From Paramesorhizobium leguminum (GTDB lineage: Bacteria > Pseudomonadota > Alphaproteobacteria > Rhizobiales > Rhizobiaceae), in assembly GCF_003217235.1 (NCBI RefSeq), contig NZ_QJTF01000002.1, positions 62,001 through 126,000 on the forward strand: DNA of 64,000 nt, given 5' to 3'. Shown piece after piece: positions 8,117-17,031 of this stretch. The translations under genes and the position numbers were made by a program. Within the stretch, counting starts at the first letter, position 1. Each line of letters begins with the position of its first letter. A model generated the notes under the pieces. It did no database searches and was not told the origin of the DNA. It saw only the letters and a list, made by a program, of their open reading frames with translations.

Positions 8117-8656
8117 TTACGGCTTAGGCTGCTCGGCTGGCGCCGGCTGAGCGGCGCCTTCCTGCTTGCTCATGGCCTCGCCGACCGACTGGGCAAGATC
8201 GCGCGCGATGCCGTTCTGCCAGATATTGGCGGACCGGAGCACTTCGCGCGTGACAATCGGCCCCTCGGAGATCAGCTTCTTCCCCGCAGCCGATTCATAG
8301 AATGCCGCAATCGCCTTGAGATCAGTCTCGGAGAAGGATTTGGCATAAGCGCGCGCGGCTTCCGTTTCCAAATCCGCCCGGCGCGCGGCAAGAGCCAGCG
8401 CCTTCTCATCGACGGTCTTGGTAATCGCCGCTTCAAGATTTGGATCCTTCTGGATCAACTCGGCTTTCAGCGCCTGCGCGGCGCGCGGCAGGATGGCATC
8501 GAACTGCTCCGTCGCATGGATAGCGGCAATCGCCTGGCGTGCGGCGGCCAGATGCGATTCCGAGATTTCCTGCGCCTGGGCCGCATTGAGGCCCGCAATT
8601 ATCGCAAGCACCGCCAGCGGCGTAATCAGGCGGCGAAAACCAGTTGCCTGGGTCAT
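8117..8656 (-). CDS. DUF2059 secreted protein
   Basis: 179 residues from the ATG at 8656. A signal peptide is clear (basic GFRR, hydrophobic LITPLAVLAIIAGL, cleavage near AAQAQE). The mature part is helical, with the pattern AARAYAKSFSETDLKAIAAFYESAAGKKLISEGP typical of DUF2059, followed by a Pro/Ala tail (AAQPAPAEQPKP). Its role is unknown; members are periplasmic or envelope-associated. An ATG at 8686 is possible but has no ribosome-binding site and would place charged residues before the signal peptide. Confidence 0.85.
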   Translation of the reverse strand: MTQATGFRRLITPLAVLAIIAGLNAAQAQEISESHLAAARQAIAAIHATEQFDAILPRAAQALKAELIQKDPNLEAAITKTVDEKALALAARRADLETEAARAYAKSFSETDLKAIAAFYESAAGKKLISEGPIVTREVLRSANIWQNGIARDLAQSVGEAMSKQEGAAQPAPAEQPKP

Positions 8657-8680
8657 ATGGTCATTACTCCGTGTCTCTCT

Positions 8681-8800
8681 AAGCATGATCCCGAAAAGTC
8701 TATAACTTTTCGGACAAGATCATGCGGCTCAAACTAAACTAAGCATGATCCCGAAAAATTGCAGACTTTTCGGAGAAGATCATGCGGCTTGAACTAAGCT
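8681..8800. repeat. Two tandem 60-bp palindromic repeat units (GATCATGC type)
   Basis: Units 8681-8740 and 8741-8800 both begin AAGCATGATCCCGAAAA and carry TTTTCGGA and AAGATCATGCGGCT. Within each, GCATGATC pairs with GATCATGC and CCGAAAA with TTTTCGG. A third copy lies at 16972-17030. The second unit runs over the last codon and stop of rpiA. Confidence 0.93.
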
Positions 8801-9489
8801 ACTGTCAGTGTCCGGATGCCGTCCACGCCGGCGATAATCGCAGCGCTCGCCAGCCCCAGAAAAAGTCCATGCTCCACCACGCCTGGAATGGCATACAAAG
8901 CACATGATAAGGTCTTCGGATCGGGAATGCTCCCAAAAGACGCATCCAGGATATAGTGGCCACCATCGGTAATGAAGGGTTCACCTTCCTTTAACCGCAA
9001 CGCAATCGGTCCGGCAAGACCAAGATCGGCGGACGCCTTTATAATGGCGATTTTCGTCGCCTCAAGTCCAAAGCGGTTGACCTCGATGGGCAAAGGAAAC
9101 CGCCCGAGCGTTTCGACGACTTTCGTCTCATCGGCGATGACGATCATCTTGTTCGACGCTGCGGCGACAATCTTCTCGCGCAACAGCGCCCCGCCCCCGC
9201 CCTTGATAAGCGACAGCGTGCCGTCCAGCTCGTCCGCGCCATCAATGGTGAGATCAAGTTCCGGCGTCTCGTCGAGGGTTGTCAGCGAAACGCCGAGTTC
9301 GCGGCACAATTGCGCGGTGCGTTCAGACGTTGGGACGCCAATGATGGTGAGCCCTCCGGCTACCTTCGCGGCCAGAAGCCGCACGAACTCTTCCGCCGTC
9401 GAGCCGGTGCCGATACCGAGCCGCATTCCGTCGTCCACATATGTGAGCGCAACGGCTGCCGCCTCGATTTTCAGCTTGCGCGCATCCAT
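8794..9489 (-). CDS. rpiA: Ribose-5-phosphate isomerase A
   Basis: Interconverts ribose 5-phosphate and ribulose 5-phosphate in the pentose phosphate pathway. 231 residues from the ATG at 9489 ([11 protein letters not shown]), with a purine-rich GGTGGGGG upstream; longer in-frame extensions lack family similarity. Motifs: [12 protein letters not shown] near residue 30, [11 protein letters not shown] with the substrate-binding acidic residues, [16 protein letters not shown], and [11 protein letters not shown]. The final Ala codon and stop lie inside the flanking 60-bp repeat. Confidence 0.96.
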   Translation of the reverse strand: MDARKLKIEAAAVALTYVDDGMRLGIGTGSTAEEFVRLLAAKVAGGLTIIGVPTSERTAQLCRELGVSLTTLDETPELDLTIDGADELDGTLSLIKGGGGALLREKIVAAASNKMIVIADETKVVETLGRFPLPIEVNRFGLEATKIAIIKASADLGLAGPIALRLKEGEPFITDGGHYILDASFGSIPDPKTLSCALYAIPGVVEHGLFLGLASAAIIAGVDGIRTLTVA

Positions 9490-9670
9490 GACGCCCCCAC
9501 CTTTTTTACCCTGCTGATTTGCAGTTGCATCTATCATGCCGGGGCGATTGCACAAAGCTTTGTTTTGCAGCTTTTTAACCTGCCTTTTCCCCAAACCTTG
9601 AGCAAACCGCAATGATCCGGTAGGTATCGCTGACCCAATCTGGATGTAACCTCCAATCTGGATATACAAA

Positions 9671-10354
9671 ATGACGAAGCCCATTGTCGTGTTCGACCTC
9701 GACGGAACGCTGGTCGACACAGCGCCCGATCTTCTCGACAGCCTCAACCATTGCCTCGAACAATCAGGACTGGAAAGGGTCGATCCGGTGGCACTGCGCC
9801 GTTATGTTGGCCAAGGCGCTCGCGTGATGATCGAGCGCGCGTTCGAGGCGCAGCAAAAGCAACTTTCACCGGAGCAACTGGATTGGCTCGTCGGGCTGTT
9901 CCTGGAGCATTACAGCGCGCATATGCCTGGCCAATCGCAGTTTTTCGCCGGGGTAATCACGGCAATGGACCGGCTGGCTACAGCGGGCTTTATGCTTGCC
10001 GTCTGCACCAATAAGTTCGAAGCCCTCGCGGTGAAGCTTCTGGCCGAACTCGGCGAGGCGGATCGCTTTGCCACGATCTGCGGCGGCGATACTTTCACAT
10101 TCCGCAAACCCGACCCTCGCCATCTCGTGGAAACCATCCTGCGCGCCGGCGGCGATCCGGCCCGCGCGGTGATGGTCGGCGATAGCCGGGCGGACATAGA
10201 CGCTGCGAAGGCCGCCGGCATTCCTGTCATCGCGGTCGATTTCGGCTATACCGATCTGCCCGTCAACAATTTTGAGCCCAGCCGCATCATCTCGCATTAC
10301 GATGAACTGACGCTCGACATGGCCAACGGCCTGATCATGGCAGCGGCGCTGTAG
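9671..10354 (+). CDS. gph: Phosphoglycolate phosphatase, HAD superfamily
   Basis: 227 residues. HAD motif I is [17 protein letters not shown] at residues 6-22, motif II is in AVCTNKFEA, and motifs III and IV are in FRKPDPRHL and [12 protein letters not shown]. Hydrolyses 2-phosphoglycolate, formed for example during repair of oxidised DNA ends; other small phosphate esters are possible. It is divergent from rpiA with about 180 bases between them and is followed nine bases later by a small secreted protein gene. No strong ribosome-binding site is seen before the ATG. Confidence 0.9.
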   Translation: MTKPIVVFDLDGTLVDTAPDLLDSLNHCLEQSGLERVDPVALRRYVGQGARVMIERAFEAQQKQLSPEQLDWLVGLFLEHYSAHMPGQSQFFAGVITAMDRLATAGFMLAVCTNKFEALAVKLLAELGEADRFATICGGDTFTFRKPDPRHLVETILRAGGDPARAVMVGDSRADIDAAKAAGIPVIAVDFGYTDLPVNNFEPSRIISHYDELTLDMANGLIMAAAL

Positions 10355-10363
10355 GAGACGAGC

Positions 10364-10627
10364 ATGATGATATGCGCGAAATCTGTTCCGGCGCTTTTCC
10401 TGGGGCTGGCCGCGAGCGCGGTCAGCGCCGGCGTGTCATTTGCCGAGGAAAACAAGACTTTGCCGGGCGTCATCCCGCCAAAGCCGATCGTCACCGCGCC
10501 ACCGCCTGAGCCCGACCGGATGACTGATCCATCAAGACCGAATACGGTCAGGATCGGCAATACCGATGTGACGATATCCGGCAGCATTACCGTGGATGTC
10601 GGGACGATGAAGTCGTCTCGCAAATAA
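10364..10627 (+). CDS. Small secreted protein of unknown function
   Basis: 87 residues starting nine bases after gph, so probably co-transcribed, with GGAGA just upstream. The N-terminus is a signal peptide (ALFLGLAASAVSAGVSFAEE). The mature part is short and proline-rich (PGVIPPKPIVTAPPPEPDRM), then RIGNTDVTISGSITVDVG. No family recognised; periplasmic location is inferred from the signal peptide. Confidence 0.65.
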   Translation: MMICAKSVPALFLGLAASAVSAGVSFAEENKTLPGVIPPKPIVTAPPPEPDRMTDPSRPNTVRIGNTDVTISGSITVDVGTMKSSRK

Positions 10628-10644
10628 TCGTCTCCCATCCGACA

Positions 10645-10680
10645 TTGACATGACCGCGCCCTGTTGTTAGGCTAAACAAC
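10645..10680 (+). promoter_or_regulatory. Promoter and operator of the tumE-tumA pair
   Basis: TTGACA at 10645-10650 and TAGGCT at 10668-10673 are separated by 17 bases, a standard sigma-70 layout. GTTGTT at 10663-10668 and AACAAC at 10675-10680 form an inverted repeat across the -10 box, ending directly at the ATG. Transcription would begin at or within a base or two of the start codon. Confidence 0.65.
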
Positions 10681-10962
10681 ATGGGGGCGAAGCTTATTGA
10701 GAGAACACATAGGAAGATCGATGATGCGACTTTTTACGAAGTTGTCATCTGGCGTTTACCTCGCCCCGTTCCCGGCTGCACGCATTATTACAAGTACAGA
10801 CTCGCTCTCATTAGGGACGATAAGTGTATTCTGCGGTACGACAATGAGCGAGGGAAAGGGGATCACCGGCATGTTGGAAACCGGGAGGAAGCCTTCGAAT
10901 TCACGTCGCTGGAAGCACTATCTGCCGCCTTTCGTGCGGATATTGAAAGGATGGTTAGATGA
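10681..10962 (+). CDS. TumE-like toxin (DUF6516)
   Basis: 93 residues: IERTHRKIDDATFYEVVIWRLP, then HYYKYRLALIRDDKCILRYDNERGKGDHRH. This pattern (a YKYR-type segment followed by DNE..KGDHRH) is that of the DUF6516 family annotated as TumE toxins. Its stop overlaps the start of the next gene by four bases (ATGA), so the two proteins are made in fixed proportion. The molecular target is not known to me. The gene appears to be translated from a leaderless message. Confidence 0.75.
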   Translation: MGAKLIERTHRKIDDATFYEVVIWRLPRPVPGCTHYYKYRLALIRDDKCILRYDNERGKGDHRHVGNREEAFEFTSLEALSAAFRADIERMVR

Positions 10963-11321
10963 ATACATTACTTGTGCGTATCGCCACGGATGATGAGATC
11001 TTTACCCGCATACTGGAGGCGGAACGGCGTGTACTCGCTGGCGACGAAACATTCAAAGCCACGCCGTCATACAATTTCCCTTCTTATGACGACATGTACC
11101 GCACCCTTTCACCCTCCCGCCTTGCTATCATTACAACGCTAGCGGGCCAGGGGGCACTGTCGATCCGAGAAGTGGCGAGACGCGTCGGTCGTGACGTGCA
11201 GGCCGTGCATCGGGATGTGACGATGCTTATCAAGATAGGCATGATCGATCGCACGGATAAGGGAGTCGAGTTTCCTTATACCCGCATTCATTTCGAATAT
11301 GATGTCGAAGCGGCTGCCTGA
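10959..11321 (+). CDS. TumA-like HTH antitoxin
   Basis: 120 residues. A winged helix-turn-helix spans about residues 45-100: LSPSRLAIITTLAGQGALSIREVARRVGRDVQAVHRDVTMLIKIGMIDR, then the ending HFEYDVEAAA. The same architecture occurs in predicted DNA-binding proteins paired with TumE toxins. It probably neutralises the upstream toxin and represses the promoter through the GTTGTT/AACAAC palindrome. The N-terminal 40 residues would be the toxin-contacting part; that is inference. Confidence 0.75.
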   Translation: MNTLLVRIATDDEIFTRILEAERRVLAGDETFKATPSYNFPSYDDMYRTLSPSRLAIITTLAGQGALSIREVARRVGRDVQAVHRDVTMLIKIGMIDRTDKGVEFPYTRIHFEYDVEAAA

Positions 11322-11344
11322 TTGGAAATAACGGACAAAAAGAA

Positions 11345-11424
11345 ATCTCCGGCCTGTCCGAACTGGAAATAGAGAGCAACCATTTTGCTGCTCGCTATTT
11401 CACGGGTCGGCAGGCCGGAGAGAT
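11345..11424. repeat. Long imperfect inverted repeat between tumA and hupB
   Basis: TCTCCGGCCTG at the left end pairs with CAGGCCGGAGA at the right. Inside it, GGAAATAGAGAGCA pairs with TGCTCGCTATTTC after a few mismatches, leaving a short loop around 11380. The whole 80 bases can fold into one long hairpin. It lies between convergent genes tumA and hupB, so it may serve as a bidirectional terminator or be a small mobile palindrome. Confidence 0.75.
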
Positions 11425-11459
11425 AAATAGCGCTCCCGGCAAGAAGCGCTCTATATGGA

Positions 11460-11735
11460 TCAGCCGTTGACGGCGTCCTTCAGGCCCTTGCCGGCAGAGA
11501 ACTTCGGCACGTTGCGGGCCGGAATGGCGACTTCCGCGCCCGTCGAGGGATTGCGGCCCGTAGAGGCGGCTCGGTGCGAAACGGAGAAAACGCCGAAGCC
11601 CGGGAGGCGGACGTCGCCGCCATCTTTCAGCGCGCCGGTAACGGATTCCAGGACGGCATCGACAGCCGAAGCGGCGTCGGTTTTCGTCAGGCCGGCCTTT
11701 TCCGCAACCGCGGCAACCAATTCGTTCTTGTTCAT
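11460..11735 (-). CDS. hupB: HU family DNA-binding protein
   Basis: 91 residues of the histone-like HU family: MNKNELVAAVAEKAGLTKTDA, LPGFGVFSVSHRAA, the DNA-binding arm GRNPSTGAEVAIPA, and VPKFSAGKGLKDAV. Length and residue pattern match HU-beta exactly. It bends and compacts DNA. It lies downstream of lon on the same strand, the usual order in alphaproteobacteria, but is separated from it by terminators. AAAGGAAATGCCCC gives a good ribosome-binding site. Confidence 0.96.
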   Translation of the reverse strand: MNKNELVAAVAEKAGLTKTDAASAVDAVLESVTGALKDGGDVRLPGFGVFSVSHRAASTGRNPSTGAEVAIPARNVPKFSAGKGLKDAVNG

Positions 11736-11833
11736 AGGGGCATTTCCTTTCTTTTATTTGCCGGGTCTTACGACTCGACCGGCATGGGCGGAGTTTATTC
11801 GAATCATCTCCCAAACCAAGCCGTTCAAATCGA

Positions 11834-11890
11834 AAAAGCCCGGAAAACCGGGGTTAAACACAGAAATGCCGGACGTTTTGCCCGGCATTT
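11834..11890 (-). terminator. Two hairpins terminating lon
   Basis: AAATGCCGG/CCGGCATTT (11864-11890) is met first after the lon stop, then CCCCGG/CCGGGC followed by TTTTTC on the minus strand (11834-11855). The second has the stem plus T-run of a rho-independent terminator. Confidence 0.75.
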
Positions 11891-11916
11891 CCTTTATATT
11901 GCCGACGGAAGCAACC

Positions 11917-14337
11917 TTAATGCGCCACTGCAGCGGCGGCGTCTTCGTCTCCAGCCCCCGGCAAGGGCGTTGACGGCTCCGTCCATTCGATAGGCTCCGG
12001 CATCCGCACAAGAGCATGCTTCAGCACTTCACCCACCCGCGATACCGGAATGATCTCGAGATTGTTCTTAACATTGTCAGGAATTTCCGCCAAATCCTTG
12101 GCGTTCTCTTCCGGGATCAGAACCTTCTTGATACCGCCCTGCAAGGCCGCCAGAAGCTTTTCCTTCAGGCCGCCGATCGGCAGCACCCTGCCCCGCAGCG
12201 TGATCTCGCCGGTCATCGCCACGTCCTTGCGCACAGGGATTCCCGTGAGGATCGAAACGATGGCCGTCGCCATGGCCACGCCCGCCGACGGGCCGTCCTT
12301 CGGCGTGGCGCCTTCGGGAACATGGACGTGGATGTCGCGCTTGTCGAATACCGGTGGCTCGATGCCGAAATCAAGGGCTCGCGAGCGAACATAGGACGCC
12401 GCCGCAGAGATCGACTCCTTCATCACGTCACGCAGGTTTCCGGTCACCGTCATGCGGCCCTTGCCCGGCATCATCAGGCCTTCGATGGTCAGCAGCACAC
12501 CGCCCACTTCCGTCCAGGCAAGGCCGGTGACGACGCCAAGCTGGTCCTCGCCTTCGATCTGCCCGTGGCGATATTTCTCTACGCCCAGATAGTCGGAGAG
12601 ATTGGCCGGCGTAATTTCCACCGATTGCTTCTTTGTCCTCAAAATCTCGGTGACGACCTTGCGCGCCAGCTTCATCAGCTCGCGTTCAAGGCTGCGCACG
12701 CCCGCTTCCCGCGTATAATGCTGGATGACGCCGCGCAGCGCATCTTCGCTGACCGAGAATTCCTTCGGCTGCAGCGCATGGTCGCGGATTGCCTTCGGCA
12801 GCAGGTGCCGCTTGGCAATTTCAAGCTTTTCATCCTCGGTGTAACCGGCAATACGGATGATCTCCATGCGGTCCATCAAAGGCTCGGGGATATTCAGCGT
12901 ATTGGCCGTCGTCACGAACATCACATTCGAGAGATCATATTCGACCTCGAGATAATGGTCCATGAACGTCGAGTTCTGCTCCGGATCAAGCACCTCCAGC
13001 AATGCGGATGACGGATCGCCGCGAAAATCCTGCCCCATCTTGTCGATCTCATCGAGAAGAAACAGCGGATTGGACTTCTTCGCCTTCTTCATCGACTGGA
13101 TGACCTTGCCTGGCATCGAGCCGATATAGGTGCGGCGATGACCGCGAATTTCCGCCTCGTCGCGCACGCCGCCCAGCGACATGCGGATATATTCACGCCC
13201 CGTCGCCTTGGCGATCGAGCGGGCGAGCGAGGTCTTGCCGACGCCGGGAGGTCCGACGAGGCAAATGATCGGCCCCTTGATCTTGGCCGAACGAGATTGC
13301 ACCGCGAGATATTCGACGATGCGCTCTTTGACCTTATCAAGGCCGAAATGCTCCTCGCCGAGCACTTCCTCGGCAAAATCCAGATCCTGCTTGACCTTGG
13401 ACTTCCTGCCCCACGGAATGGACAGCAACCAATCGAGATAGTTGCGCACCACCGTGGCTTCCGCCGACATCGGGCTCATGCTGCGCAGCTTCTTCAGTTC
13501 GGCCTGCGCCTTTTCGCGCGCTTCCTTGGTGAGCTTCGTCTTGTTGATGCGCTCTTCCAGTTCGCTCGCTTCGTCGCGTCCGTCCTCGCCGTCGCCAAGC
13601 TCCTTCTGGATCGCCTTCATCTGCTCGTTCAGATAATATTCGCGCTGCGTCTTCTCCATCTGGCGCTTGACGCGGCTGCGGATGCGCTTTTCCACCTGCA
13701 GCACGGAGATTTCGGCTTCCATGAAGGAAAGCGCCTTCTCCAACCGTTCGCGCACGGAGAGAACAGACAGCATCTCCTGCTTTTCAGGAATTTTGATCGC
13801 CAGATGCGAGGCGACCGTATCCGCCAGCTTGGAATAATCGTCGATCTGGCTTGCGGCACCCACGACCTCTGGAGAGATCTTCTTGTTGAGCTTCACATAA
13901 TTCTCGAAATCGGAAACCACCGAGCGGGCCAGCGCCTCGATCTCCACCATGTCCTCTTCCGGCTCGCCTAGCGAGGAGGCGTGGGCCTCATGGTAATCTT
14001 CGCGGTCCGTGAACTGCGTGACCTTTGCCCGCGCTATGCCCTCGACCAGCACCTTGACGGTGCCGTCGGGAAGCTTGAGGAGCTGCAATACATTGGCGAC
14101 TGTGCCGATATCATAGATCGCATCGGCTGCCGGATCGTCATCGGCGGCATTCTTCTGCGTCGCAAGCAGGATCTGCTTGTCCACGCCCATGACTTCCTCG
14201 AGCGCACGGATCGATTTTTCCCGTCCCACGAAAAGCGGAACGATCATATGCGGGAAGACCACGATGTCGCGCAGCGGCAGAACGGCATAAAGCCCATCAT
14301 TGCCACCCGCCAAAGCCTTCTTCTCAATACCCGTCAT
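11917..14337 (-). CDS. lon: ATP-dependent protease Lon
   Basis: 806 residues, the usual Lon length. The N-terminal substrate-binding domain starts [28 protein letters not shown]. Walker A is [15 protein letters not shown] near residue 355 and the Walker B/sensor region includes [11 protein letters not shown]. The C-terminal serine-lysine protease has the catalytic Ser in [13 protein letters not shown] near 680 and the Lys in [11 protein letters not shown]. It degrades misfolded and regulatory proteins in the cytoplasm. AAAGGA six bases before the ATG fixes the start. It is transcribed after clpP and clpX on the same strand, but terminators separate them. Confidence 0.98.
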   Translation of the reverse strand: MTGIEKKALAGGNDGLYAVLPLRDIVVFPHMIVPLFVGREKSIRALEEVMGVDKQILLATQKNAADDDPAADAIYDIGTVANVLQLLKLPDGTVKVLVEGIARAKVTQFTDREDYHEAHASSLGEPEEDMVEIEALARSVVSDFENYVKLNKKISPEVVGAASQIDDYSKLADTVASHLAIKIPEKQEMLSVLSVRERLEKALSFMEAEISVLQVEKRIRSRVKRQMEKTQREYYLNEQMKAIQKELGDGEDGRDEASELEERINKTKLTKEAREKAQAELKKLRSMSPMSAEATVVRNYLDWLLSIPWGRKSKVKQDLDFAEEVLGEEHFGLDKVKERIVEYLAVQSRSAKIKGPIICLVGPPGVGKTSLARSIAKATGREYIRMSLGGVRDEAEIRGHRRTYIGSMPGKVIQSMKKAKKSNPLFLLDEIDKMGQDFRGDPSSALLEVLDPEQNSTFMDHYLEVEYDLSNVMFVTTANTLNIPEPLMDRMEIIRIAGYTEDEKLEIAKRHLLPKAIRDHALQPKEFSVSEDALRGVIQHYTREAGVRSLERELMKLARKVVTEILRTKKQSVEITPANLSDYLGVEKYRHGQIEGEDQLGVVTGLAWTEVGGVLLTIEGLMMPGKGRMTVTGNLRDVMKESISAAASYVRSRALDFGIEPPVFDKRDIHVHVPEGATPKDGPSAGVAMATAIVSILTGIPVRKDVAMTGEITLRGRVLPIGGLKEKLLAALQGGIKKVLIPEENAKDLAEIPDNVKNNLEIIPVSRVGEVLKHALVRMPEPIEWTEPSTPLPGAGDEDAAAAVAH

Positions 14338-14523
14338 ATCAAGTCCTTTCTCAGGCCGTTCGGCCGATTGCCGTGTTTGTGCTCCCGTGAACAGTCATTG
14401 GCAAGTCACAAACATGCATTAGAAACCCTAGTTGGAGACCCGAAGAATTCAATTCAAGTCACAATCTGGATTTAGTCCCGGATCACTTGCTTGGCACGCA
14501 AAAGCTTGATTGCATGCCATTCA

Positions 14524-14555
14524 CGAAAAAGGGCCGCTATCCGCAGCCCTTCCCG
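14524..14555 (-). terminator. Rho-independent terminator of clpX
   Basis: On the minus strand GGGCTGC and GCGGCCC form a stem around GGATA, followed by TTTTTC, about 35 bases after the clpX stop. Confidence 0.8.
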
Positions 14556-14584
14556 TTTTTCTGTCGTCCGCCATAAGAGACCGG

Positions 14585-15859
14585 TCACGCCGAGGCGTTG
14601 CCCTTTTCCTCATGCCGTTCGGAATAGATATAGAGCGGGCGGGCGCTGCCATCCACCACATCACCGGAGATCACCACCTCCTGCACACCGTCGAGCGTCG
14701 GCAGGTCGAACATGGTGTCGAGAAGGATTTTCTCCATGATCGAGCGCAGACCACGAGCGCCGGTCTTGCGTTCCACCGCCTTGTTTGCAATGGCGCGCAA
14801 TGCATCCTCGTGGAAGCTCAGCTCGATATTCTCCATCTCGAAGAGCCGCTGATACTGCTTGACCAGCGCATTCTTCGGCTCAGACAGGATCTGCACCAGG
14901 GCATCGATGTCGAGGTCCTCCAGCGTCGCGATAACAGGCAGACGACCGACGAATTCCGGGATAAGGCCGAACTTCAACAGGTCTTCCGGCTCCAATTCGC
15001 GGAAGATAGCGCCGATACGGCGATCATCCGCCGCCTTGACGTTGGCGCCGAAGCCGATGGACGTCTTCTCGCCGCGCGCGGAAATGATCTTGTCGAGGCC
15101 GGCGAAGGCGCCACCGCAAATGAAGAGAATGTTGGTCGTATCCACCTGCAGGAATTCCTGCTGCGGATGTTTGCGCCCGCCCTGCGGCGGCACGCTGGCG
15201 ACCGTACCTTCCATGATCTTCAGGAGCGCCTGCTGCACCCCCTCGCCCGATACATCGCGCGTGATCGATGGATTGTCCGACTTGCGGCTGATCTTGTCGA
15301 CCTCGTCGATATAGACGATGCCGCGCTGCGCGCGCTCGACATTGTAATCGGCGGACTGGAGCAACTTGAGGATGATGTTCTCGACATCCTCGCCCACATA
15401 GCCCGCTTCCGTCAGCGTCGTCGCATCGGCCATGGTGAATGGCACGTCGATGATGCGGGCGAGCGTCTGGGCAAGGTAAGTCTTGCCGCAACCCGTCGGC
15501 CCGACGAGCAGGATATTGGACTTCGCCAACTCCACCTCGTTGTTCTTCGACTGATGCGCGAGGCGCTTGTAATGATTGTGCACGGCAACGGAGAGAACCT
15601 TCTTCGCATGGTTCTGGCCGATGACGTAATCATCGAGGACCGCGATAATCTCCTGCGGTGTGGGCACGCCTTCGCGCGACTTCACCATCGAGGATTTGTT
15701 TTCCTCGCGGATGATATCCATGCACAGTTCGACACACTCGTCGCAGATGAAGACGGTCGGACCCGCAATCAGCTTGCGGACTTCATGCTGGCTTTTCCCG
15801 CAAAACGAGCAATAGAGCGTATTCTTCGAATCGCCACCATTGTTGCTGACTTTGCTCAT
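14585..15859 (-). CDS. clpX: ClpX, ATP-binding subunit of ClpXP protease
   Basis: 424 residues. The N-terminal zinc-binding domain has cysteines in CSFCGKSQ and CDECVELC (residues 17-42). Walker A is [13 protein letters not shown], Walker B is [10 protein letters not shown], and IGFGANVKA forms the family IGF loop that docks on ClpP. It unfolds tagged proteins and feeds them to ClpP. AAAGGA lies before the ATG. clpP is immediately upstream on the same strand with a 311-base gap, as in most alphaproteobacteria. Confidence 0.98.
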   Translation of the reverse strand: MSKVSNNGGDSKNTLYCSFCGKSQHEVRKLIAGPTVFICDECVELCMDIIREENKSSMVKSREGVPTPQEIIAVLDDYVIGQNHAKKVLSVAVHNHYKRLAHQSKNNEVELAKSNILLVGPTGCGKTYLAQTLARIIDVPFTMADATTLTEAGYVGEDVENIILKLLQSADYNVERAQRGIVYIDEVDKISRKSDNPSITRDVSGEGVQQALLKIMEGTVASVPPQGGRKHPQQEFLQVDTTNILFICGGAFAGLDKIISARGEKTSIGFGANVKAADDRRIGAIFRELEPEDLLKFGLIPEFVGRLPVIATLEDLDIDALVQILSEPKNALVKQYQRLFEMENIELSFHEDALRAIANKAVERKTGARGLRSIMEKILLDTMFDLPTLDGVQEVVISGDVVDGSARPLYIYSERHEEKGNASA

Positions 15860-16170
15860 CGCAGTTTCCTTTCACAACCGGTGGCACGCCCGTTGGCAGT
15901 GCCTCCGCAAAACCCGTTACCCTATCCGGCGTCCCGACCGAAAACACCGATCACCTGAGCAACTTCTCAAAAACTCTTCGGCAGACGAAATCAAGCGGAC
16001 TTCCGAAATCACGACACTAGGCTGACGAAAACCAATTTTCACTTAACGTAACGACTGCCGCGCCATGCACAAGCCCGAAGGAACGCGATTTTGTGATATA
16101 AAAGCCGCACTCCCGATGCAGAACCACGCACCGGGGGCTTTGTCGGCTTCGAATGGCTGGCTCAGCCGGC
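15860..16170 (-). other. clpP-clpX intergenic region
   Basis: 311 bases without a convincing reading frame. On the clpP side, AAAGCC and GGCTTTT at about 16095-16145 can pair around a long loop and end in a T-run, a possible clpP terminator. The rest should hold the clpX promoter, but I cannot assign boxes with confidence. Confidence 0.5.
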
Positions 16171-16800
16171 TTATTTCGCCGCGCCTTCGATCACTTCGCG
16201 CGATTCGATGACCTTGTCGATCAGGCCAAAATCCTTCGCTTCATCCGCCGTCATGAAATGGTCGCGGTCCAGTGTGCGTTCAATCGTGTCATAATCACGA
16301 CCGGTATGCTTCACATAAATCTCATTCAACCGGCGCTTCAGCTTGATGATGTCCTGCGCGTGGCGCTCGATATCCGAGGCCTGCCCCTGGAAACCGCCGG
16401 ACGGCTGGTGCAGCATGATGCGCGCATTGGGCAGCGCGTAGCGCATACCGGTGGCGCCCGCGGTCAGCAGAAGCGAGCCCATGGAAGCCGCCTGCCCCAT
16501 GCAGAGCGTGGAAACCGGCGGACGGATGAACTGCATCGTATCGTAGATCGACATGCCCGACGTCACCACGCCGCCCGGCGAGTTGATGTACATGTTGATC
16601 TCCTTCTTCGGATTTTCCGCTTCCAGGAACAGCAGCTGCGCGCAAACCAGCGACGCCATGCCGTCCTCGATCGGTCCGGTGATGAAGATGATGCGCTCCT
16701 TGAGGAGCCGCGAGAAAATATCATAGGCCCGCTCGCCGCGGTTGGTCTGTTCGACGACCATCGGCACAAGGTTCATGGTTGGTGCGATCGGATCTCTCAT
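16171..16800 (-). CDS. clpP: ClpP proteolytic subunit
   Basis: 209 residues from the ATG at 16800 ([18 protein letters not shown]), with GAGG a few bases upstream; a longer frame to 16977 is not family-like. The serine protease triad regions are present: [11 protein letters not shown] (Ser), [10 protein letters not shown] (His) and [15 protein letters not shown] (Asp). It forms the tetradecameric chamber used with ClpX, whose gene follows. A GATCATGC-type repeat lies in the divergent region upstream. Confidence 0.98.
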   Translation of the reverse strand: MRDPIAPTMNLVPMVVEQTNRGERAYDIFSRLLKERIIFITGPIEDGMASLVCAQLLFLEAENPKKEINMYINSPGGVVTSGMSIYDTMQFIRPPVSTLCMGQAASMGSLLLTAGATGMRYALPNARIMLHQPSGGFQGQASDIERHAQDIIKLKRRLNEIYVKHTGRDYDTIERTLDRDHFMTADEAKDFGLIDKVIESREVIEGAAK

Positions 16801-16971
16801 CTGGGCCTCTAAATATCTGGAGATTGCATTCGAATAGCGCAGGCGGGGCCGCCCGCAAAGGGGATTCGTGATTGCTCCATACATAAGGTGAGCAAGCCCG
16901 GTTCCGCAAGATGCAGAAACCGTCCCCTTCCCGCCTGTTGTCATTAAGCTGTATGGCGTTAGATTGGTCTG

Positions 16972-17030
16972 GAGCATGATCGCGAAAAGTTGCAGACTTT
17001 TTGAACAAGATCATGCGGCTAGAATCGAAT
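16972..17030. repeat. Third copy of the GATCATGC-type palindromic repeat
   Basis: GAGCATGATC at the left and AAGATCATGCGGCT at the right match the tandem units at 8681-8800, with AAAAGTTGCAGACTTTTT as inner stem. It lies between divergent clpP and the CLC channel gene, right up to the channel start. Confidence 0.88.
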
Positions 17031-17031
17031 T

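Noticed and set aside
8681-8800. Small mobile element ends or an attachment site
   Set aside because: The two units are simple tandem palindromes with no gene, target duplication or integrase nearby; a third single copy at 16972 fits a dispersed intergenic repeat.
14510-15958. 482-residue plus-strand frame opposite clpX
   Set aside because: Its translation is a compositional mirror of clpX, rich in Arg, His, Leu, Asp, with no start signals; clpX on the other strand has full family motifs. Similar shadows opposite nfrA-like, bcsB-like, lon, galM and the GH3 gene were rejected for the same reason.
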